In this document: in pieces, positions 1-5,129 of the stretch
Layout of the letters: every line of letters begins with the position of its first letter
Position numbering within the stretch: the stretch's first letter is position 1
Translations under genes and position numbers: made by a program
Notes under the pieces: generated by a model
What the model saw: only the letters and a program-made list of their open reading frames with translations
What the model was told of the DNA's origin: nothing
Database searches by the model: none
From: Gemmatimonadota bacterium
Lineage (GTDB): Bacteria; Gemmatimonadota; Gemmatimonadetes; Gemmatimonadales; GWC2-71-9
Length of the DNA stretch: 5,386 nt
Assembly (NCBI GenBank): GCA_004357415.1
Contig: SMVY01000180.1
Location: forward strand, 1-5,386
Reading direction: 5' to 3'

Positions 1-695
1 CAACCATGTGGACGCTGCCCCAGGAAGCGGGCACTGCAACCGCCCAAGCCGCTGTGCCCGGAGTGGCCGGGTCACCAGTGGTATTCTCGGCCACGGCGCG
101 GCCGGGCGCCCCGGCCAGTTTGGTGCTGATCAGCGGAGACGGCCAGGCGGGTGGCTTGGGCCTTCCGGCGGACGAACCACTGCGCGTCGAGGTGCGCGAT
201 CAATACGGCAACGGCGTCTCGGGCGTCGACGTCGACTGGGTGGTAACCCAGGGCTTCGTTGACTCGGTACCCAGCACCACGCAATCGGGGACCAACGGTC
301 AAGCCGAGGTGAGCGTCATTTACGGTCAGATCTCGCTAATCCCCATCACAGTGACCGCTACGGTGTCGGGCGTCGGTTCCGTCACCTTCGACCTCATCTC
401 CGGCCATCTGGTTTCCGTGGAGAACCCCGTGGGTCAGCCCCCCCGATTCCTCCCCGCCCAGCTCAACATCACCCGGGGTGCCTATGTGGTGTGGAAATGG
501 ACGGCCGATGCAGTGAATCACAATGTCGTCCCGGATCTCATCGAGCCGACCCGCAGCGGCAACCCGACCGCCGGGCCCCATACCTATGTGTTCCAGTTCA
601 CCACTGCGGCCAACTACGCCTACTACTGTGAAGTCCATGGACGTCCGGGAGGCACAGAACCACAGGACATGGTCGGTTTCATCAGAGTGAACTGA
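1..695 (+). CDS. Big-1 (Ig-like) protein with C-terminal cupredoxin domain, 5'-truncated
   Basis: The reading frame is open from the left edge (first whole codon at 3-5) to the TGA at 693-695, so the start lies outside the window. The ATG at 6 falls inside the last strands of a Big-1 module and has no ribosome binding site, so it is probably not the start. Counting that Met as residue 1: residues 1-35 are the end of one Big-1 domain (W-x-L-P, then SPVVFSATA). Residues 37-131 are a second Big-1-like domain, with the hallmark VEVRDQYGNGVSGVDVDW. Residues 135-229 resemble a plastocyanin/azurin-type cupredoxin. Likely type 1 copper ligands are His172 (NHNV), Cys208 and His211 (YYCEVHG) and Met222 (QDMVG). 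Big-1 domains usually act as extracellular spacers or adhesive modules, and cupredoxins carry electrons or store copper. An exported, perhaps surface-bound copper protein is inferred. The H211-M222 spacing is longer than usual. The domain calls are good, but the physiological role is unknown. Confidence 0.88.
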   Translation, partial: TMWTLPQEAGTATAQAAVPGVAGSPVVFSATARPGAPASLVLISGDGQAGGLGLPADEPLRVEVRDQYGNGVSGVDVDWVVTQGFVDSVPSTTQSGTNGQAEVSVIYGQISLIPITVTATVSGVGSVTFDLISGHLVSVENPVGQPPRFLPAQLNITRGAYVVWKWTADAVNHNVVPDLIEPTRSGNPTAGPHTYVFQFTTAANYAYYCEVHGRPGGTEPQDMVGFIRVN

Positions 696-705
696 CCTTT
701 CCCCA

Positions 706-739
706 TGGCGGCCGCGCCGGGTACACGGCGCGGCCGCTG
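706..739 (+). terminator. GC-rich perfect hairpin after the Big-1/cupredoxin gene
   Basis: A perfect 12-bp inverted repeat (708-719 with 726-737) encloses a 6-nt loop (GGTACA), and two G-T pairs extend it outward at 707/738 and 706/739. It begins about 12 nt after the stop codon at 695. There is no T-run behind it, so alone it is an incomplete intrinsic terminator. It may act together with the next hairpin or protect the 3' end of the mRNA. Confidence 0.55.
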
Positions 740-747
740 CCACAGTT

Positions 748-787
748 ACCAGGGCCCGCCACCGTCGGCGGGCCCTGGTCGTTTCCC
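748..787 (+). terminator. Probable intrinsic terminator, second of a tandem pair
   Basis: A perfect 13-bp stem (ACCAGGGCCCGCC at 748-760 with 767-779) has a 6-nt loop and is followed by CGTTTCCCC, a short T-run. It lies 52 nt after the stop of the Big-1/cupredoxin gene and only 8 nt beyond the previous hairpin. The position and strong stem fit a terminator for the left gene that insulates it from the gene starting at 882. The weak T-tract is common in GC-rich genomes. Confidence 0.65.
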
Positions 788-801
788 CTGGCCTCCCGGG
801 T

Positions 802-810
802 TGCTACATT
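802..810 (+). promoter_or_regulatory. Candidate extended -10 promoter for the signal-peptide gene at 882
   Basis: TGCTACATT fits an extended -10 pattern (TG-n-TAnnnT), with TACATT matching four of six consensus positions. It sits just after the tandem terminators, where a new promoter would be needed. The -35 region about 17 nt upstream (around 782-787) is poor. Transcription would start near 817 and leave a leader of about 65 nt. This is a weak call from pattern alone. Confidence 0.28.
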
Positions 811-873
811 AGAACCCGTGACTGCCGCTTGTGTCACGGATTCAATCACTACGTCCTAACCACATCCTCGTGT

Positions 874-877
874 GAGG
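874..877 (+). promoter_or_regulatory. Ribosome binding site supporting the GTG start at 882
   Basis: GAGG lies 4 nt before GTG 882. The spacing is slightly short, but an in-frame TGA at 873-875 overlaps this site, and GTG 882 is the first usable start in the frame. It also places a proper signal peptide at the N-terminus, which supports this start. Confidence 0.5.
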
Positions 878-881
878 CACG

Positions 882-1409
882 GTGCATACTGCCATCGAGA
901 ATGCGAGTGACCGTCGCCCAAGATTTCCCGCATGGGCCGTCGTGGCGCTTTTTCTGCTTGTCACTCCCGTTGCCTGGGCCGCGGCACAACGACGAGCTTA
1001 CCGGCCGCCTCCCGAGATTGGGCTTCGAGGAGGGTACGAGTTCCGTAGCAAGGATTACAGCGCCGGCGCTCAGATACGCATACCGCTGGCCCGGGGGTCT
1101 GACCTGATTCCGAGCGGCGACTGGTTCTTTGCCGGCGGCACCAACTTCCAGGTGAACCTCGACCTAGCGCTACCGTTCATGCCGGGCGGCGGTTTCTACG
1201 GTGGTGGAGGGCTGGGTGTGGCTTTCACCGACGCGGGCCAGTTGTCGGGTTTGGCCACGACGGTGGGCGGCAACCTGTTCGTCGGCGTGGCGCCGTACAA
1301 GACCAAGAGGAGCGGGTTGCGATGGTTCGCCGAGGTGCGCGCGTTCCTTCGCAGTGGGCGCAATCCGTTGTCTTTCAACATCGGACTCAACACCCCACTG
1401 GGGCGTTAG
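882..1409 (+). CDS. Exported small outer-membrane beta-barrel-like protein, function unknown
   Basis: The product is 175 residues from GTG 882. Residues 1-18 form a basic N-region containing RR and ending PAW. Residues 19-32 are hydrophobic (AVVALFLLVTPVAW), and the AAA-Q at 33-36 is a plausible signal peptidase I site. The mature part of about 140 residues is a series of short strands with alternating polar and apolar residues, rich in Gly and aromatics, separated by turns: roughly 45-54, 60-69, 81-98, 105-115, 124-136, 146-156 and 162-169. This pattern, with no cytoplasmic motif, suggests a small 8-strand outer-membrane barrel. It lacks the C-terminal Phe typical of many proteobacterial barrels and ends TPLGR. 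I do not recognise a named family, and a periplasmic beta-rich protein is possible. Its TAG stop overlaps the end of the convergent minus-strand gene by 4 bp. Export is well supported; the barrel assignment is inference. Confidence 0.78.
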   Translation: MHTAIENASDRRPRFPAWAVVALFLLVTPVAWAAAQRRAYRPPPEIGLRGGYEFRSKDYSAGAQIRIPLARGSDLIPSGDWFFAGGTNFQVNLDLALPFMPGGGFYGGGGLGVAFTDAGQLSGLATTVGGNLFVGVAPYKTKRSGLRWFAEVRAFLRSGRNPLSFNIGLNTPLGR

Positions 1410-3658
1410 GGCACCCGCACCGCCCGGGCGGCGCTTCTGACGCCGTCGCTGAACAGCAGCTCGAGGTCACCCCCGCCAACGACGATGTCGGCATGACCAT
1501 GCCGTACCAGCGCCACAACCTGGCCGGTCGTCCGGTCGCGCACCATCACCATCGGATGGGTTGCTCCGTCCCACTGCAACCGGACGCGTGCCGGCCCTGA
1601 ACGATCGGCCCGGTAGCCCGGAGCCCGGATGGCGGCACCGCGTGGGGCAGCGGGAGAGCGACGCTCCACTTGGCCGCTGGGCCCGCGCAACCGCAAGGTC
1701 CTCACCCGATCCACCGTCTGGCCGCTCACCGGGATGGTGAAGGCGAAGTGGCGTTCCGGCGGCCCCGGTAGATCGGCCACCTCATCACCCTCGAACGACA
1801 CGTCGAACAAGCTCGACCCGTCGTCGGCCAGGGCACTCACCCGATAGGGACCAGGCCGTTCTGGGAGAGCCGGCGCACCGGTGATGACGAACGCAGGTTC
1901 GAGGATCATCCCCCGACTGGTTATCCGCCCCCACACTACCATGACCTGCGTCATGCCTGCGGCGGCCGTCAGCGGGCTCGCCGCCTCGATCACCCGCCAC
2001 TGCAACAGGTCCTCAAAGACGTAGTCGCTCACCCACCTGGTGCTGCAGTAGGCCATGAAATCGAAGTGGGTACCCGGCGACTTGACCACCATGGCGCCGA
2101 GGTCTAGGCCATAGGCCCCGATGGATCCACCGGAATAGGGATAGCCCGGGTCAACGCCGCCCGCGCCGCACCCCGGCGAATGCCGCCGGCCGTGGTTGTG
2201 CCCCACCTCGTGGGCCATGACCCACCCCTTGCTGTTGCCCCGGTCCCACCCGATCGAGGCCTTGCTGGTACTCGAAGGTGATCCGGGAACGTATCCCACG
2301 CCTGCCACGCCCGATGAATAGTCCGGGCTGACCACCCCGTAGTAGTAGCGCGAGCTGCTGTCGGCCAGCCGCAGCATCCTGATCTCGTTCAGGATCTGGC
2401 CCCAGGCGTTGTTGCCGTCGTCGGACTCGAGCGGCGGCGCCGAAGTGGTGTACACGGGACCGATGTCGGCGTCCACGCCCGAGGTGGGGAACACCTTTGC
2501 CATGTCTCCGATGAACCCGGCCAGGTTGGCGGCCGACACGTTTCCGGTCCGGCCGGTCGAATCGTGATAGACCGGAATGAGCCGCACCGCCACGGGCGGT
2601 ACGGTCACGACAGTCACTCCCCGGGGCGTGCCGTCGGCCGGGAAGGTGTTGTCGGTCTCATCGTCTTCGGCGAGGGTGTCGGTAGGATCGACGTCCACCA
2701 GGTAGCTCAGGTCACTCCGAATGAGGGCCGCCGGGATGGTGAGATTCCAACTGGCGCTCAGGCTCGATTCGGATGGGCCGGTCGGCACCGATGTTCCGGG
2801 CGCCGTCAGCACCTGGGTATCGACCAGGGTGCCGCCGCGATAGAGCCGTACCCGAACATCCGGCGTGACACCATTACTGACCGACGCGATGGCGAACACA
2901 CGGAGCAGGGCGTCCCGGTTCTCGATCAGCGGCACGTCGCTGCCCGAGGGGGCGGGTGAGTATCGCTGGGTTGCCTGAACGAGATAGGCGTGATCGATGG
3001 TGAGATTGAACGGTACGGCACCGGCACCGGCATACGTCACCGTCGCGGCGGTCGGCGTCCGTGACGGGGTGACGTCGACCACCTGGGATGCGGGACTGGG
3101 AGCGTAGATGGTGCTGCCGACGGTCACCGACGATGCCGTGACCGTGTAGGATCCCGCCGTCACCCCGGTGAAGGTCTGACTGCCGGTTGTGGCCTGGGTG
3201 AAACCCGGCCCGGCTATCTGCACGTCACCGGCGGCGCCCGCAGGTAGGCCGGTGACCGCCAGCGCCAACCCTCCGGTGATCAGTTGGTATTCGATGGTGA
3301 CGTCAACGGGCGTCGCGCTCGCCGTGACGGTAATGGACTGACTCGGAGAGTTGGCTTGATATTGGTGAACGCCGTCCTGCGCGTCCGGCGCACTGATGAC
3401 GTAGGATCCCGGCACCAGTGCCTGCAACGTGGCGCTGGCGGTGAGACTCCGGTCATAGCCCCCGGGCCCGCTGATCGTGATGGGGGCCTGATACCCAGCG
3501 GGGAGACCGGTGATGGTGGCGGCGATGATTCCGGTGGTAATCGGCGGTGCAGTCGGTTCGCCGCCGCACGCGGCCACCATGAGGCTTCCGGCCAACAACA
3601 GCCGGTGCCCGTCTCGGACGGAGACCGACCTGCAATCCGTGTGTCCGAATAATCTCAT
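1406..3658 (-). CDS. Metzincin-type zinc metallopeptidase lipoprotein with CARDB-like and repeat domains
   Basis: The product is 750 residues from ATG 3658. A lipoprotein signal peptide ends in LMVAAC, with lipidated Cys31. Two tandem beta-rich repeats follow at about 44-125 and 129-209, each with a TGLPAG motif and a GSYxxxA motif. Residues about 229-352 look like a CARDB-type Ig-like domain (SYLVDVDPTDTLAEDDETDN). The peptidase core is about 357-559. HEVGHNHGRRH at 483-493 is the metzincin motif HExxHxxGxxH, giving zinc ligands His483, His487, His493 and catalytic Glu484. Met535 (DFMAYC) is the likely Met-turn. Cys497 and Cys538 could form a disulfide. Residues about 569-750 are a beta-rich C-terminal region of unknown role. 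The likely role is cleavage of extracellular or surface proteins while anchored to a membrane. A GTG at 3691, overlapping the upstream stop as GTGA, is an alternative start but has no well-placed ribosome binding site. The exact peptidase family (M66-like or another metzincin) is not certain. Confidence 0.9.
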   Translation of the reverse strand: MRLFGHTDCRSVSVRDGHRLLLAGSLMVAACGGEPTAPPITTGIIAATITGLPAGYQAPITISGPGGYDRSLTASATLQALVPGSYVISAPDAQDGVHQYQANSPSQSITVTASATPVDVTIEYQLITGGLALAVTGLPAGAAGDVQIAGPGFTQATTGSQTFTGVTAGSYTVTASSVTVGSTIYAPSPASQVVDVTPSRTPTAATVTYAGAGAVPFNLTIDHAYLVQATQRYSPAPSGSDVPLIENRDALLRVFAIASVSNGVTPDVRVRLYRGGTLVDTQVLTAPGTSVPTGPSESSLSASWNLTIPAALIRSDLSYLVDVDPTDTLAEDDETDNTFPADGTPRGVTVVTVPPVAVRLIPVYHDSTGRTGNVSAANLAGFIGDMAKVFPTSGVDADIGPVYTTSAPPLESDDGNNAWGQILNEIRMLRLADSSSRYYYGVVSPDYSSGVAGVGYVPGSPSSTSKASIGWDRGNSKGWVMAHEVGHNHGRRHSPGCGAGGVDPGYPYSGGSIGAYGLDLGAMVVKSPGTHFDFMAYCSTRWVSDYVFEDLLQWRVIEAASPLTAAAGMTQVMVVWGRITSRGMILEPAFVITGAPALPERPGPYRVSALADDGSSLFDVSFEGDEVADLPGPPERHFAFTIPVSGQTVDRVRTLRLRGPSGQVERRSPAAPRGAAIRAPGYRADRSGPARVRLQWDGATHPMVMVRDRTTGQVVALVRHGHADIVVGGGDLELLFSDGVRSAARAVRVP
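3032..3529 (-). repeat. Two tandem ~80-residue domain repeats within the metzincin gene
   Basis: Within the 750-residue peptidase, residues about 44-125 (DNA 3284-3529) and 129-209 (DNA 3032-3274) share one plan. Each starts with a strand leading to TGLPAG, then an I-x-GPG turn (ISGPGGY and IAGPGF), then a GSY motif (VPGSYVISA and TAGSYTVTA). Each ends in a Val/Thr-rich strand (VDVTIEY and PTAATVTY). They resemble PEGA-like or carboxypeptidase-regulatory-like beta-sandwich modules that hold a catalytic domain away from the membrane. The two copies are diverged at protein level, so an old duplication is likely. Confidence 0.6.
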
Positions 3659-3664
3659 GAACCG

Positions 3665-3669
3665 CTCCC
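3665..3669 (-). promoter_or_regulatory. Ribosome binding site choosing ATG 3658 for the metzincin
   Basis: On the minus strand GGGAG lies 6 nt before ATG 3658. The two upstream in-frame options are worse. ATG 3676 has no purine-rich site before it, and for GTG 3691 the nearest GAGG is 14 nt away. ATG 3658 also gives a signal peptide of normal length for a lipoprotein. Confidence 0.6.
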
Positions 3670-3687
3670 GCACCATGGTGGTACCGT

Positions 3688-4953
3688 TCACGGCCCGGCG
3701 ACCGTCCTCACGCGCCGACCGTACCGATCGACCACGATGATTGGGTCAGGCTGAACATCCCCTTCCAATCGCTCAGCCACTCCCTCCATCGTACGCAGCG
3801 CGGCGATGGGAACGGTGTAACTGTCGACGCCGTCGGGGTCGATGGCGTATCCCAGGTCAGCCAGCGACGCCAGGGTAACAACGCTCAACGGATTCAAGCC
3901 GGAGATGACGACCGGCGTCATCAGCTCCGTTTGCATGACCGACTCGCGCCAGTGGGAATCCTGCGACCCTGTCCCACCGACGTCGGCCACCGGCACTTTG
4001 GCTCCTGCATAATCGGTACCTCCAGCTGAGTCGAACGCCGCCACGGCCAGAGATCCGATGAAGTGGGGATCGAGACCGTTGGCGGGCGCCAGTGACGCAT
4101 CCCGCAACAATCCGGCAAGTGGCCACAGGTCGGTCCCCAGCCCCAGCACGTGGGCCATCTCGTGCAAGATTATCGCCTCCAGCGTCCCGTTCGACTCCAG
4201 GCGCCCGAGGTCTGCTTCGTCGATCCGTATCCGGCCCACCACCGGGAGGTGGCTGACGTCCCGGACCAGGCACGGGCCGCCGAACGCCAGCGAACCGCGA
4301 TCCCCGTCGATCGGGAGGATCTCCACGAAAATCAGCAGGTCGTCGACCGTCTCGTTGATGGCCGGGTGACAGCCCGACGACGACCGGTTGAGCACCACGT
4401 CCGGCAGGTCGCCGGTGATGAGCGTTCCCCACCGGCTGGCCGCCCTGGTGAACAAGTTCCGTTGGCTGGCCGTTAGGTTGCCGGCCGCGACGCGGACTTC
4501 GATGCGAAACAACGAAAGCGATGCCGTGGCGCTGAACGTTACCGGATCGAGGCCGCCAACTTCCGCCACCAACGTGTTCGGGCCCTCGGAGGATCCCAGG
4601 ATCCAGTTCCCGACCTGGGCCACTCCCCGGCCATTGGTCACTACCGTGTCCCCCAGCACCACGCCGCCGCCTGAGGTCACTCGAAATATTACGGTGACGC
4701 CGGTGGCAGGACGGCTCCCGTCCCCCTGGACCACCACCGCCGGTATGATTGCCACCGGTTGATTCACCACCCCGTCCTGGTCCTGACCCTGGGCCACGTT
4801 CATGGTCGTGGGCGTGATCAACCCTTGGGGATCGCCGGCGCCACATCCCGCCACGGCAACCAATCCGCCAACCAAGGCGATCACCAGGTGCCGGGTGGCC
4901 CTATTCGTGATCCGACGCTCAATCATCCGGCTATCGAAATGTGGTATCGGCAT
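3688..4953 (-). CDS. Leishmanolysin-like (M8) metallopeptidase lipoprotein with Big-1 domain
   Basis: The product is 421 residues from ATG 4953. A basic N-region (ERRITNRATRH) and hydrophobic stretch lead to the lipobox VAGC, with lipidated Cys37. Residues about 44-145 are one Big-1 Ig-like domain (VTSGGG, NWILGSSEGPNTLVAEV, VTFSATAS). Residues about 148-372 are the peptidase domain. HEMAHVLGLG at 264-273 gives His264, Glu265 and His268. A long insert precedes His334 (SHWRES), the third ligand, and Met345 (ELMTP) is the Met-turn. The domain ends with LASLADLGYAID, typical of bacterial leishmanolysin-like proteins. Cys195 and Cys228 may pair. Residues 373-421 are an unassigned tail. The likely role is proteolysis outside the cytoplasm by a membrane-anchored enzyme. 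The frame stays open upstream to 5307, but that part is Arg/Gly-rich, overlaps a terminator and the Big-1 gene beyond it, and is not credible. It is followed after 29 nt by the metzincin gene, so co-transcription is likely. Confidence 0.92.
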   Translation of the reverse strand: MPIPHFDSRMIERRITNRATRHLVIALVGGLVAVAGCGAGDPQGLITPTTMNVAQGQDQDGVVNQPVAIIPAVVVQGDGSRPATGVTVIFRVTSGGGVVLGDTVVTNGRGVAQVGNWILGSSEGPNTLVAEVGGLDPVTFSATASLSLFRIEVRVAAGNLTASQRNLFTRAASRWGTLITGDLPDVVLNRSSSGCHPAINETVDDLLIFVEILPIDGDRGSLAFGGPCLVRDVSHLPVVGRIRIDEADLGRLESNGTLEAIILHEMAHVLGLGTDLWPLAGLLRDASLAPANGLDPHFIGSLAVAAFDSAGGTDYAGAKVPVADVGGTGSQDSHWRESVMQTELMTPVVISGLNPLSVVTLASLADLGYAIDPDGVDSYTVPIAALRTMEGVAERLEGDVQPDPIIVVDRYGRRVRTVAGP

Positions 4954-4955
4954 CA

Positions 4956-4968
4956 CCCTCCCTCTTCC
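4956..4968 (-). promoter_or_regulatory. Strong ribosome binding site deciding the M8-like start
   Basis: On the minus strand GGAAGAGGGAGGG ends 2 nt before ATG 4953, with GAGG at 4961-4964 about 7 nt from the start. The in-frame ATG at 4926 has no such site. This places the start at 4953 rather than at the far upstream end of the open frame. Confidence 0.75.
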
Positions 4969-4999
4969 GGCCGACCTGCCGCCCATCCGCCATCCTCCC

Positions 5000-5030
5000 A
5001 GCATACCTAGGCTACCCTCCGGCACCGCAA
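5000..5030 (-). promoter_or_regulatory. Weak candidate promoter for the two-peptidase operon
   Basis: Reading the minus strand between the terminator at 5053-5081 and the start at 4953, TTGCGG (5025-5030) could serve as a -35 and TATGCT (5000-5005) as a -10. Only three and four of six positions match, and the spacer is long at 19 nt. An overlapping TAGGTA (5004-5009) gives a short 15-nt spacer. A promoter is expected here because a terminator precedes it, but the exact elements are uncertain. Confidence 0.2.
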
Positions 5031-5052
5031 TGGCCATCACGTCCTCGAGACC

Positions 5053-5081
5053 AAAACGGGCGCCCCAACACGGGACGCCCG
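5053..5081 (-). terminator. Intrinsic terminator after the right-hand Big-1 gene
   Basis: On the minus strand CGGGCGTCCC (5081-5072) pairs with GGGGCGCCCG (5066-5057) in a 10-bp stem with one G-T pair and a 5-nt loop, followed directly by TTTT (5056-5053). It lies about 50 nt after the stop of the Big-1 gene at 5130. A small 6-bp hairpin (CGTTGT/ACAACG, 5084-5098) sits just before it. This is the best terminator in the window and separates the Big-1 gene from the peptidase operon. Confidence 0.78.
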
Positions 5082-5129
5082 GACGTTGTGGTACAACGGG
5101 GCCTCGGCACACGCCCACGACTCCACCAG

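Noticed and set aside
1417..1440. A palindrome (CCGCCCGGGCGG at 1420-1431) just after the plus-strand stop, as a terminator.
   Set aside because: The stem is short with a mismatch, it is followed only by TTCTGA, and it lies inside the metzincin coding region, where such GC palindromes arise from codon use. It is not strong enough to call.
1322..1600. A plus-strand frame with a His cluster (HHHH) that could look like a metal-binding peptide.
   Set aside because: It runs across the end of one real gene and opposite the end of another in a different frame, and the His run is the complement of ordinary codons of the metzincin C-terminus.
2564..2959. A plus-strand open frame of 131 codons antisense to the metzincin.
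   Set aside because: It is rich in Arg, Gly and His, has no motif, and lies wholly opposite a well-supported coding region.
3857..4846. A 329-codon minus-strand open frame within the M8-like gene.
   Set aside because: It is a shadow frame, rich in Arg, Gly and Pro, with no domain signature. The alternative frame carries an intact Big-1 domain and zinc site. Such long open frames are common at high GC.
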